A DNA stretch of 64,000 bases from Veillonella sp. VA139 (GTDB lineage: Bacteria > Bacillota > Negativicutes > Veillonellales > Veillonellaceae), in NCBI RefSeq assembly GCF_003992005.1, contig NZ_RQVL01000002.1:1-64000 (forward strand). The letters run 5' to 3'. The notes under the pieces are model-generated. The model was given only the letters and a program-made list of their open reading frames with translations. It did not search any database and was not told the origin of the DNA. The position numbers were made by a program, and so were the translations under genes. Numbering within the stretch: position 1 is the stretch's first letter; each line of letters opens with the position of its first letter. Of this stretch, positions 32,794 through 41,201 are shown one piece after another.

Positions 32794-33654
32794 ATGAAAC
32801 AAGGTGTTGTAATTAAGAATATGAATGGGTACTTTTATGTGCAAACACCAAGTGGTGAGGTGCATGAGTGTAAAGTGCGTGGGCGATTAAAAAAAGAACG
32901 ATATTCTCTCTTAGTAGGAGATACGGTAACCATTACAGAAGATGGTTGGATTGATACCATTGAAGAGCGAAGAAACTCATTACGTAGACCAGCTATTGCC
33001 AATATTGACCAAGTCATTGTAGTAGTAGCTGCACGAGAGCCAGACATTCATCCTTTACTTTTGGATCGTTTATTAGTGATGATTCATCATAGTCATATTC
33101 CTCCAGTACTAGTGATTAATAAATATGATTTGCATACAGAAGATACGATGAAGCTGAAATCTATCTATGAAAATATCGGTTACACTGTACTCTGTACGTC
33201 CACGTATACTGGTGAAGGTATTGATGAGTTACGCCATGTATTACATGGTAACATCAGTGCCTTTGCCGGCCCTTCGGGGGTAGGTAAAAGTAGTTTACTC
33301 AATGCAGTGGATCCGAACTTTGCCTTTCAAACAGGAGCGGTTAGCGATAAGATAAAACGTGGACGTCATACGACGCGCCATGCCTCTTTATACAGCTTAG
33401 ATGAAAGTTCCTTTATTATGGATACACCAGGTTTTTCAGCCTTAGAACATACGGGGATGACTGTAGAAGAGTTAGTGCATACATTCCCCGAGTTTGGTGA
33501 CCATGATGAGGGATGCAAGTTTATTCCTTGTTCCCATAGTCATGAACCGATTTGTTCTGTGAAAGATGCCTTAGCTAATGGGCAGATTAGTGAGCAACGA
33601 TACCAATCCTATTTGACCATAAAATCAGAACTTGAAGATCAAAGGAGACGATAA
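32794..33654 (+). CDS. rsgA: Ribosome small-subunit GTPase RsgA
   Basis: A 286-residue circularly permuted GTPase acting late in 30S maturation. An OB fold (about 1-65) is followed by NKYD (G4), then GPSGVGKSSLLNAV (G1) and DTPGFSAL (G3), the permuted order. A C-terminal zinc knuckle reads CKFIPCSHSHEPICSV. Linkage prkC-rsgA-rpe is typical of Firmicutes. Confidence 0.96.
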   Translation: MKQGVVIKNMNGYFYVQTPSGEVHECKVRGRLKKERYSLLVGDTVTITEDGWIDTIEERRNSLRRPAIANIDQVIVVVAAREPDIHPLLLDRLLVMIHHSHIPPVLVINKYDLHTEDTMKLKSIYENIGYTVLCTSTYTGEGIDELRHVLHGNISAFAGPSGVGKSSLLNAVDPNFAFQTGAVSDKIKRGRHTTRHASLYSLDESSFIMDTPGFSALEHTGMTVEELVHTFPEFGDHDEGCKFIPCSHSHEPICSVKDALANGQISEQRYQSYLTIKSELEDQRRR

Positions 33655-33655
33655 A

Positions 33656-34303
33656 ATGATTCAAATTGCCCCATCTATGTTATCGGCAGATTTTTCTAAT
33701 TTGCGAGAAGATATTCGTACCATCGAAGAAGGTGGTGCCGATCTATTACATATTGATGTGATGGATGGACATTTTGTGCCAAACCTAACATTTGGAGCTC
33801 CTGTGGTAAAAGCATTACGTCCACATACAAAATTACCTTTTGATGTGCATTTAATGGTAGAAAATCCAGGTGATTATGTAGAAGAGTATGCCAAGATAGG
33901 CGTGGAGTATTTCACTTTTCATTGGGAAGCTGTACCACATGCGCATCGTTTGATTCAAGCCATCAAAGCAACTGGTATGAAAGCAGGCATTTCTTTAAAT
34001 CCATCTACACCAGTATCTTTACTGGAAGATATTGCAGAAGATTTAGATTTGATTCTAATTATGAGTGTAAATCCAGGATTTGGTGGCCAATCGTTTATTC
34101 ATAATGCAGTAAAAAAAGTAAAGCAAGCTCGAGAACTATTGGACTCAGTAGGTAATACACAAGCTGTTGTAGAAGTAGATGGTGGTATTAACTTGGACAC
34201 AGCTCCATTAGTTCGTGAAGCTGGGGCTACTCTATTAGTAGCTGGTTCTGCTGTATTCGGAGCGGAAGATAGAGCGATGATGATTGCCAAATTACGAGGC
34301 TAA
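33656..34303 (+). CDS. rpe: Ribulose-phosphate 3-epimerase
   Basis: A 215-residue TIM-barrel enzyme of the pentose phosphate pathway. IAPSMLSADFSNL, LHIDVMDGHFVPNLTFG, MSVNPGFGGQ and EVDGGI supply the metal and phosphate sites. ATG 33656 is preferred, two bases after the rsgA stop, with AAAGGAGACG upstream. Confidence 0.96.
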   Translation: MIQIAPSMLSADFSNLREDIRTIEEGGADLLHIDVMDGHFVPNLTFGAPVVKALRPHTKLPFDVHLMVENPGDYVEEYAKIGVEYFTFHWEAVPHAHRLIQAIKATGMKAGISLNPSTPVSLLEDIAEDLDLILIMSVNPGFGGQSFIHNAVKKVKQARELLDSVGNTQAVVEVDGGINLDTAPLVREAGATLLVAGSAVFGAEDRAMMIAKLRG

Positions 34304-34304
34304 G

Positions 34305-34670
34305 ATGATTCGAGTAGGTACAGATATTATAGAAATTCATCGTATGGAACAAGCTATTGAAAGAGATACTTTTTTACAACGAGTATTTACAGAATACGAA
34401 CGAAACTATGCGTGGGGACGTAATAAACAAGCAGCAGCATCCTTTGCGGGCATCTTTGCGGCTAAAGAAGCTTGTGTAAAAGCTTTAGGAACAGGATTTC
34501 GTCATGGCTCTTGGCAGAATATTGAAATTACTCACGATGCATGGGGGGCCCCTGTTCTTACTTGTACAGGCTATTTTGGACAACAAATGAAAGCCTTAGG
34601 CTATGATACCTTACAAGTTTCTATTAGCCATTGTCGTGAGTATGCTACGAGTACTGTCATTGTATATTAG
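34305..34670 (+). CDS. acpS: Holo-[acyl-carrier-protein] synthase
   Basis: A 121-residue phosphopantetheinyl transferase that activates ACP for fatty acid synthesis. IRVGTDIIEI holds the metal Asp, and FAAKEACVKALGTGF the Glu/Lys catalytic site. ATG 34305 is one base after the rpe stop. acpS followed by nnr is a common pairing. Confidence 0.95.
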   Translation: MIRVGTDIIEIHRMEQAIERDTFLQRVFTEYERNYAWGRNKQAAASFAGIFAAKEACVKALGTGFRHGSWQNIEITHDAWGAPVLTCTGYFGQQMKALGYDTLQVSISHCREYATSTVIVY

Positions 34671-34681
34671 AGGATAGACCT

Positions 34682-36274
34682 ATGCGACTATTAACACCAA
34701 AGCAAGTTAACATAGTAGATCAATATATTGAAAGTTTAGGACTTCCAGTATCGCATTTGATGGAACAAGCAGGACGATCTGTGTTTGAAGTACTGCACAA
34801 CCATATACAAGAAATAGATGGTCCTAAGGGAGTTCTCTTTCTCTGTGGTATTGGCAATAATGGTGGTGATGCCCTAGTGGTAGCTCGCTTGCTAACAGAA
34901 GTGCCTGAGGTGACTCCCTATGTTGTAGTATGTGGGAATCCAGAAGAAGGTTCTCCCTTGTTTCAACAACAATGGAAGGTGGTCCACACCTTAGAAGATT
35001 CTATTGTGATTGTGACTGATGAGATGATGCAGTCTAATGGAAATTTAATACCTTCCCATATATTACGGGATGTAAGCCTTGTGGTCGATGGTGTGTTTGG
35101 TACAGGTTTCCATGGTGAACTACCAAGACAGATAGGAGCTATGTTTGAGCAATGTAAAGAATGGCGTTCTCATAGTGATACTAGAAAGTGTATTGCCATC
35201 GATATTCCTAGTGGTGTGAACGGCTTAACAGGAAATGCCGACGTCTCCTCATTCAGAGCAGATGAAACGATTACATTGTTAGCTCCTAAAGTGGGAATGC
35301 TTATGTATCCAGGGCGGCAATATGTAGGGAAAATGACCGTAGGCAGTATTGGATATCCTTTTCCCCATCATGCCTTGTGGGACTCGGGGCATAATTGGCC
35401 AGAAAGCTATTGGAACAATGCAGATTCCTTGTATGTAGAGGCTCGCTCTCCTATTGCCCATAAAGGGACAAATGGACACGTCTATATTGTGGGTGGTTCT
35501 CCTGGAATTTATGGGGCCCCCATATTAAGTGCTGAAGGAGCTTTACGTAGTGGAGCTGGAAAAGTTACCATTGTATCTGGTGCGAATAACCTAGATGCAT
35601 TGCGATCTTTGAGTCGCCCGGAAATGATGATTCGTGATTGTAATACTGTAGAGCAACTAGATGGGAATAGTACAGTAGTCATTGGACCCGGTGGTGGTCG
35701 AAGTAGTACAGATAGGAAATATTTGCTTCAATGGATGGAATCTGTTATAGATAGCCACATGGTAATTGATGCAGACGGACTCATGGCGATTGCTAGTGAT
35801 GTATCATTGTTAAAACAGTGCTCGTATACATTAGGTAAAAAAGGGTATGCCGTTGTAGTAACACCGCATTTAGGTGAATTTTCTGCTCTTACAGGAATAC
35901 ATATAAGAGAACTATACAATGACCCTATTGGATATGCTAATGCATTTGCAGAAGAGTGCAATGTATATGTAGTGCTTAAAGGACAGCCAACGATTCTAGC
36001 TAACCCAGCTGGTAGAGTATATTTAACAACGACAGGTAATCCTTATATGGGAACTGGGGGCATGGGTGATGTATTGGCTGGTGTGATTGGTTCTATATTA
36101 AATCAAGAACAGGATCCTACAAATGCAATTAATGTTGCTATATATGCTCATAGTCGAGCTGGAGATATAGCCCTAGAGGAACTTGGTCCTGGGTTTACAC
36201 CTACAGAGGTGGCACAGCGAATTGGATGTGTATTACCAACGATAGATGGTTATATGCGAATGATACCTCTGTGA
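34682..36274 (+). CDS. nnr: Bifunctional NAD(P)H-hydrate epimerase / ADP-dependent dehydratase
   Basis: A 530-residue repair enzyme for damaged NAD(P)H. The N-terminal YjeF_N epimerase domain (about 1-215) shows GIGNNGGDALVVARLL. The C-terminal ribokinase-like dehydratase domain (about 250-525) shows GGSPGIYGAPILSAEGALRS, TPHLGEFSALT and GTGGMGDVLAGV. Both domains look complete. Confidence 0.95.
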   Translation: MRLLTPKQVNIVDQYIESLGLPVSHLMEQAGRSVFEVLHNHIQEIDGPKGVLFLCGIGNNGGDALVVARLLTEVPEVTPYVVVCGNPEEGSPLFQQQWKVVHTLEDSIVIVTDEMMQSNGNLIPSHILRDVSLVVDGVFGTGFHGELPRQIGAMFEQCKEWRSHSDTRKCIAIDIPSGVNGLTGNADVSSFRADETITLLAPKVGMLMYPGRQYVGKMTVGSIGYPFPHHALWDSGHNWPESYWNNADSLYVEARSPIAHKGTNGHVYIVGGSPGIYGAPILSAEGALRSGAGKVTIVSGANNLDALRSLSRPEMMIRDCNTVEQLDGNSTVVIGPGGGRSSTDRKYLLQWMESVIDSHMVIDADGLMAIASDVSLLKQCSYTLGKKGYAVVVTPHLGEFSALTGIHIRELYNDPIGYANAFAEECNVYVVLKGQPTILANPAGRVYLTTTGNPYMGTGGMGDVLAGVIGSILNQEQDPTNAINVAIYAHSRAGDIALEELGPGFTPTEVAQRIGCVLPTIDGYMRMIPL

Positions 36275-36313
36275 TCATCGTGATAATACGTAGAAATTAG
36301 AAAGTGCTTCAAA

Positions 36314-37243
36314 ATGAAAAAAACAATATATAAATATCTACTCTTGTTAGGTGTGTTGGTGGTATCATTACTCAGTCTATTGGGCTGTGGAAAAGAACTT
36401 TCACAGGTGAATGCAAATGTTGCAAAGACAGAAGTCAGTCAATCTACGCAAGCACCAACTGGTACTATGAAAGTTCATGTACTAGATATCGGACAAGGAG
36501 ATGCAATTTTAATCCAAATTGGGGATAGATTTTCCATGATTGATACAGGCGATATTGAACATAGACCACAGGTGGTAGCCTTATTAAAAAAATATGGCGT
36601 GAAAGAATTAGACAATGTGATACTGACACATCCTCATGCGGACCATATTGGCGGTTTCTATGCTATTGCCAAAGCAATCCCAATTAAACATGTCTATGAT
36701 AATGGGATTGACATTGATAGTGGTACCTATAGAACCTATTTGAAGACAATAGACACAAAACAGATTCACCATGAAACTCTTCATAAAGGAGATCGCTTAA
36801 ATCTAGGAAGTGGCGCTTATTTTGAGGTTTATGCTCCTTGGAAAGGTGAAGTCTTGGGAGATAAGAAAGGTCAAGTCCATCAAAATAATAACTCTATTGT
36901 AGGCAAGTTGACATTTGGTAAATTTTCTATGCTCATGACTGGTGATGCGGAAAAAGAAGAAGAAGCGCGTCTCATTAAAGAGCAAAATACAAAAATGTCT
37001 AGTAAAGTCTTAAAAGTGGGACACCATGGTAGTAATGGTTCCAGTCAAAAAGATTTTATTCGTTCTGTCCGACCAGAAGCTGCTGTTATTTCTGCAGGTT
37101 TACATAATTCTTATGGACACCCAGGGCAAAAAGCGATGGAACGCCTATTACAGGAAAAAGTAGAAATTTATCGTACAGATACGATGGGAACTATTACGAT
37201 CCGTACAGATGGTACGAACTACGATATCCAACGAGAACGATAA
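36314..37243 (+). CDS. Lipoprotein-like metallo-beta-lactamase-fold hydrolase (ComEC C-terminal-like)
   Basis: A 309-residue protein. A hydrophobic N-terminus ends in LSLLGCGKE, a lipobox with Cys at about residue 27, so it is probably a membrane-anchored lipoprotein. The rest is an MBL-fold domain: VLDIGQGDAILIQIG, HPHADHIGG (zinc ligands), MTGDAEKEEE and VGHHGSNGSSQ. This matches stand-alone homologues of the ComEC nuclease domain. Extracytoplasmic DNA or nucleotide hydrolysis is possible, but the substrate is unproven. It stands after nnr with a 39-base gap. Confidence 0.85.
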   Translation: MKKTIYKYLLLLGVLVVSLLSLLGCGKELSQVNANVAKTEVSQSTQAPTGTMKVHVLDIGQGDAILIQIGDRFSMIDTGDIEHRPQVVALLKKYGVKELDNVILTHPHADHIGGFYAIAKAIPIKHVYDNGIDIDSGTYRTYLKTIDTKQIHHETLHKGDRLNLGSGAYFEVYAPWKGEVLGDKKGQVHQNNNSIVGKLTFGKFSMLMTGDAEKEEEARLIKEQNTKMSSKVLKVGHHGSNGSSQKDFIRSVRPEAAVISAGLHNSYGHPGQKAMERLLQEKVEIYRTDTMGTITIRTDGTNYDIQRER

Positions 37244-37286
37244 TGGAGTGTACTATATAAGTATCTAAATTAGGGGAGATATAGAA

Positions 37287-37835
37287 ATGAAAAACATTTT
37301 AATTGTAACAGGTCATACCCACGAAGAAAATTCTGTGGCAAACAAAGAGATTCTCGCATTGCTTAACGAAAAATATCCTAAGGCTGAGTTTGATCGTTTG
37401 GAAGTGCTTTACGGAGATTATAAGATCAATGTAGAAGCAGAACGTGAGAAGTTGTTATGGGCGGATACAATCGTGATTCAGTCTCCTCTATTTTGGTACT
37501 CTTTAACATCTCTGATTATGAGATGGTTTGAAGAAGTGTTTGCTTATGGTTGGGCCTATGGAGCAGATACTTATGCAGTAGCTGGCAAGGATATGGTCGT
37601 TGGTCTTACCGCTGCTTGTGGTAATGATGAATATGCGGTGCATGGTGATAAAGGCATTACCATTGATGAAATTTTTAAAACCTGTGAAGCTACTTGTAAG
37701 TTCTGTAAAATGAATTTTAAAGGCGGTATCTTCACTGGCAATATGCTGTATACAGGTGAAGATGCACAGCTACAAGTGATTCATAGACAAGCAAAAGAAC
37801 ACTGTGAGCAATTAGTTCAGTATATAGAGGCGTAA
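37287..37835 (+). CDS. NAD(P)H-dependent oxidoreductase, flavodoxin-like fold
   Basis: A 182-residue protein of the MdaB/KefF/NQO1 group. The N-terminus ILIVTGHTHEENSVANK would bind FMN phosphate, and QSPLFWYSLTSLIMRWFEEV with FAYGWAYG is the typical quinone-reductase signature. It probably reduces quinones or nitro compounds. GGGGAGAT precedes the ATG. Substrate is not predictable. Confidence 0.85.
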   Translation: MKNILIVTGHTHEENSVANKEILALLNEKYPKAEFDRLEVLYGDYKINVEAEREKLLWADTIVIQSPLFWYSLTSLIMRWFEEVFAYGWAYGADTYAVAGKDMVVGLTAACGNDEYAVHGDKGITIDEIFKTCEATCKFCKMNFKGGIFTGNMLYTGEDAQLQVIHRQAKEHCEQLVQYIEA

Positions 37836-37857
37836 GTGCGCCATAGGATACATACTA

Positions 37858-37885
37858 TTGTGCTATACTAGATAGGGTGTATAAT
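37858..37885 (+). promoter_or_regulatory. Candidate promoter for the epimerase gene
   Basis: TTGTGC (37858-37863) and a perfect TATAAT (37880-37885) are spaced 16 bases and lie 40 bases before the ATG at 37926. Confidence 0.5.
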
Positions 37886-37925
37886 TTATATTGCTAAGAT
37901 AGTCATTGATACAGGAATGAGGAAC

Positions 37926-38843
37926 ATGAATATAATTGTAACAGGCGGTGCCGGTTTCATTGGATCACATCTAGTAGACAGATTGATTCGAGAGGGACAT
38001 CGTGTACTTGTCATTGACAATTTAAGCAGTGGATTGCGGACATTTGTGAATGAACAAGCTGAATTTTTAGAATTGGATATACGAGATGAAAGAATATATG
38101 ACGTGTTTGAAGACTTTCAACCGGATTATGTATTTCATGAGGCAGCGCAAACAGTAGTAGCAGAATCCATGGTACATCCAACAGAAGATTGTGATATCAA
38201 TCTAATGGGACTATTGAATTTATTACAAGCCTCAGTTAAAGTGGGTGTAAAAAAATTCCTTATGCCATCCTCTGCTGCGGTATATGGTGATTTAGAGGTA
38301 TTACCTTTGACAGAAGACTTGGCAGGAGTGCCTCGTTCTTGTTATGGATTGACAAAATTAACTACGGAAGGTTATTTGCGTATTTACCAAGAATCCTTTG
38401 GATTACCCTATATTTGCTATCGCTATTCTAATGTGTATGGACCACGTCAAGGCAATGGTGGTGAAGGTGGCGTTATTAGTATTTTCTGCGAACATGTGGC
38501 GAATGGTGAATCCATCAAAATTTTTGGCGATGGTGAACAAACACGTGACTTTGTCTATGTGGATGACGTAGTGGAAGCTAATATATTAGGGTTAGATAAT
38601 GATGTAACAGGGGTTATCAATGTGAGTACAGAAACTGGAATTTCTGTGAATGAATTAATCGACACATTAGAGCACATTGCTGGTACTACTGTAACACGTC
38701 ATTATGAAGAACCACGCATTGGTGATATTAAACATTCTTTATTGAGCACTACCAAAGCTAAACAATGTTTAGGGTATTCGCCTAAATGGACATTGCAAAA
38801 AGGATTGGAAAATACATATCACTATGTGAAAGATAATAGATAA
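37926..38843 (+). CDS. NAD-dependent epimerase/dehydratase (UDP-sugar epimerase, extended SDR)
   Basis: A 305-residue extended short-chain dehydrogenase. It has the NAD motif VTGGAGFIGSHLVDRL, the catalytic SSAAVYGD and YGLTKL (YxxxK), and YSNVYGPRQG. This pattern suits UDP-glucose 4-epimerase or a related nucleotide-sugar enzyme. It differs from the clear GalE at 42665, so it may make another surface-sugar precursor. ATG 37926 with GAGGA upstream is favoured over ATG 37917. Confidence 0.85.
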   Translation: MNIIVTGGAGFIGSHLVDRLIREGHRVLVIDNLSSGLRTFVNEQAEFLELDIRDERIYDVFEDFQPDYVFHEAAQTVVAESMVHPTEDCDINLMGLLNLLQASVKVGVKKFLMPSSAAVYGDLEVLPLTEDLAGVPRSCYGLTKLTTEGYLRIYQESFGLPYICYRYSNVYGPRQGNGGEGGVISIFCEHVANGESIKIFGDGEQTRDFVYVDDVVEANILGLDNDVTGVINVSTETGISVNELIDTLEHIAGTTVTRHYEEPRIGDIKHSLLSTTKAKQCLGYSPKWTLQKGLENTYHYVKDNR

Positions 38844-38850
38844 TAGCATA

Positions 38851-38880
38851 AGAGCTTTGTCGAAGGCAAAGCTCTTTGTT
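38851..38880 (+). terminator. Terminator after the epimerase gene
   Basis: AGAGCTTTG (38851-38859) and CAAAGCTCT (38867-38875) form a perfect nine-base stem with a seven-base loop, followed by TTGTT. Confidence 0.75.
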
Positions 38881-38894
38881 ATTGAGGAGGAACT

Positions 38895-39893
38895 ATGCAA
38901 ATTAATGCAGCTGTACTAGAAGTGTTTGACTTTACGTCTTCTATGTCTGCCTATTCAGACCATCCTATGGATATTACTGAACCAGAGATACAGAGTTATA
39001 TAGAAATGCATGTGATGAAAGCATTACAAGATCCTGGAGCCAGAACTGGTTATATCTCGGACCAAACCCCATGGGGACGAAAGATTAAACAATTGGAGAA
39101 TCAAGAGGTAAGCCTCGTAGAGTTTGGTAAAGAACTAGGTGAGACTTTATTTACCTATATGGCACAAGCAATGGATCCTTGTGTACTAGATATGATTGTC
39201 TGTGAAGCCCAAGGAGAGCAAGCTTACCTTTGTGTTCTTCTTTGTAAAGCCCATGATGGATATACTCATCAATTATATTCAGAAGAGGATGGTTCATTAG
39301 CCACAAAATTGGTAGAACATCGTGTGGTCTTACCAACAGTGACACAAAAACTATATGCCTTTGCAAGTATAAAACTTTCAGATTTATCCATTCGCCTTTT
39401 TGAGCCGAAAGGAGAATATGATGGAGAAAAAATGCATTTCTTGGAAGAACGAATCTTTCAGGTTACCACGAATCCATCTTCGAAAGATACAGTGAAAAAA
39501 GTACGCACTGTGGTAGATCGAATTTCTAAAGCTCATGAGCAAGATGGTGTGGCAGCTATGGCTAAAACAAAAGAATTACTAGCTAAAAATGCAGAAGTGT
39601 CTGATACATTAGAAGCACGACATATTATTGAACAAGTGTTTAGTACCAATCCAATTCAGCGAGAAGCAGCTATGAAAGAGCTAGCAGAGGAAGATTTACT
39701 TGAACCATTGCCAGTGAGTCGGACCTATGCGACTAAAGTAGGTAAGCAACATAAAATTAAAACCGATACGGGGATTGAACTTTCATTTCCAGTAGAATAC
39801 ATGAATGATCGAGAGTTTATAGAAATTTCAACGAATGAAAATGGTACCTTGCGCATTGAATTAAAAAATATTTCAAAGATTACCAACAAATAG
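38895..39893 (+). CDS. Nucleoid-associated protein (NdpA/YejK-like)
   Basis: A 332-residue protein resembling the 37-kDa nucleoid-associated family: INAAVLEVFDFTSSM at the start, a central FASIKLSDLSIRLFEP region and a C-terminal GIELSFPVEY segment. The family is thought to bind DNA, and its role is poorly known. No membrane segments are present. TGAGGAGG precedes the ATG. The family call is from memory of the pattern. Confidence 0.65.
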   Translation: MQINAAVLEVFDFTSSMSAYSDHPMDITEPEIQSYIEMHVMKALQDPGARTGYISDQTPWGRKIKQLENQEVSLVEFGKELGETLFTYMAQAMDPCVLDMIVCEAQGEQAYLCVLLCKAHDGYTHQLYSEEDGSLATKLVEHRVVLPTVTQKLYAFASIKLSDLSIRLFEPKGEYDGEKMHFLEERIFQVTTNPSSKDTVKKVRTVVDRISKAHEQDGVAAMAKTKELLAKNAEVSDTLEARHIIEQVFSTNPIQREAAMKELAEEDLLEPLPVSRTYATKVGKQHKIKTDTGIELSFPVEYMNDREFIEISTNENGTLRIELKNISKITNK

Positions 39894-39901
39894 GGGGTCT
39901 T

Positions 39902-40390
39902 ATGAGTAAAAAAGGACATAAAAAAACAAATGCATTACGCATACTAGATACTCACCATATTGACTATGAAGTGTTCACCTACGAATGGTCAGAAGAACGA
40001 GGTGCCGGTATACACGTAGCAGAGTCGTTGCATATTCCGCCAGAACAAGTGTTTAAAACATTGGTGGGGAAAGGCAATGTAACAGGTCATGTAGTATTCT
40101 GCATTCCTGTAGAAGGAGAATTAGATATGAAACAAGCCGCACGAGTGAGTGGAAATAAATCGGTAGAACTGATTGCGGTAAAAAATTTATTACCATTAAC
40201 CGGATACTTACGTGGTGGTTGCTCTCCATTGGGCATGAAAAAGGCATTTCCTACCTATTTTGATGATAGCATTTCATCCATTCCTTTGGTCTATGTCAGT
40301 GCAGGTCTTAGAGGGATGCAAGTCAAAGTGAATCCACAAGCATTAGTAGATGTAGTAGGCGGCACGATAGCGCCATTGACAATGGGGTAA
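39902..40390 (+). CDS. ybaK: Cys-tRNA(Pro)/Cys-tRNA(Cys) deacylase YbaK/EbsC
   Basis: A 162-residue editing-domain protein that hydrolyses mischarged Cys-tRNA(Pro). Family blocks are TNALRILDTHHIDYE, VFKTLVGKG, GYLRGGCSPLGMKK and the conserved Lys-containing DMKQAARVSGNKSVEL. It is an INS-like trans-editing factor complete in length. Confidence 0.92.
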   Translation: MSKKGHKKTNALRILDTHHIDYEVFTYEWSEERGAGIHVAESLHIPPEQVFKTLVGKGNVTGHVVFCIPVEGELDMKQAARVSGNKSVELIAVKNLLPLTGYLRGGCSPLGMKKAFPTYFDDSISSIPLVYVSAGLRGMQVKVNPQALVDVVGGTIAPLTMG

Positions 40391-40392
40391 CT

Positions 40393-41103
40393 ATGGCAAA
40401 GAAATATTATGCTGTTCGAGTAGGGCACAATCCAGGAATCTATGTGACTTGGTCTGACTGTGAAGTGCAAGTAAAAGGATTTCCTGGTGCGCAGTATAAG
40501 TCATTCCCTACAGAAGCAGAAGCAAAAGCCTATATGGGATCCATAGATACACCTAAGAGCGGAAGGATTAAACCGACTAGAACCGGTACAAAGAAAACAT
40601 CTGCTAGTACGTCTAAACGTATGAGCGTAGGTGAATACCTTAAGACACAGACTGATGACATAAGCCAACTAATAGAGTCAGATCTTTGTGAAATTCGCGC
40701 CTTTATCGATGGTAGTTTTGATAAGCGAAAAGGTGTAGTTGGATCTGGAGGGGTTATGCTTATTGGTACGGAAGAAGTAGAGTTTTCTCTTTCTAGTACA
40801 GACCCTAATCATGTTGCCTATTGGAATGTATCTGGGGAATTATTAGCAGCACTTCATGTAGTAGACTATGCACTAAACCATGGATATACCTCATGCTCTC
40901 TCTATTATGATTATATGGGCATTGAAATGTGGGCTACAGGTAGATGGAACACAAATAATCCATTAACAACTAACTATGCGAAACGAATGAAAGAAGCTAG
41001 CAAACAACTTCGTATCGATTTTCATAAGGTAAAAGCTCACTCTGGTATCGCCTATAACGACCGTGCAGATGCATTAGCAAAGAAAGGAACGCTACTAAAA
41101 TAA
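40393..41103 (+). CDS. rnhA: Ribonuclease H with N-terminal viroplasmin domain
   Basis: A 236-residue RNase HI-type enzyme. The N-terminal viroplasmin (hybrid-binding) domain, about residues 3-50, contains YYAVRVGHNPGIYVTWSDC and FPTEAEAKAYM. After a Lys/Ser/Thr-rich linker the RNase H domain (about 95-236) has FIDGSFDKRKG, SGELLAALHVVDYAL, YYDYMGIEMWA and RADALAKKG, the D-E-D-D catalytic set. It removes RNA from RNA-DNA hybrids. Confidence 0.93.
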   Translation: MAKKYYAVRVGHNPGIYVTWSDCEVQVKGFPGAQYKSFPTEAEAKAYMGSIDTPKSGRIKPTRTGTKKTSASTSKRMSVGEYLKTQTDDISQLIESDLCEIRAFIDGSFDKRKGVVGSGGVMLIGTEEVEFSLSSTDPNHVAYWNVSGELLAALHVVDYALNHGYTSCSLYYDYMGIEMWATGRWNTNNPLTTNYAKRMKEASKQLRIDFHKVKAHSGIAYNDRADALAKKGTLLK

Positions 41104-41201
41104 CACTGGTAGGAAATTTCTCATAAAATTCCTTTAATCTCTCCATGATTTGATGTACAATAAAAGTACAATTACAATCATACTGTACATAGGAGGAAAC
41201 T

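Noticed and set aside
41110-41133. AGGAAATTT / AAAATTCCT as a terminator after the RNase H gene
   Set aside because: The stem is AT-rich and imperfect, and no T run follows beyond three bases, so it was not listed as a feature.
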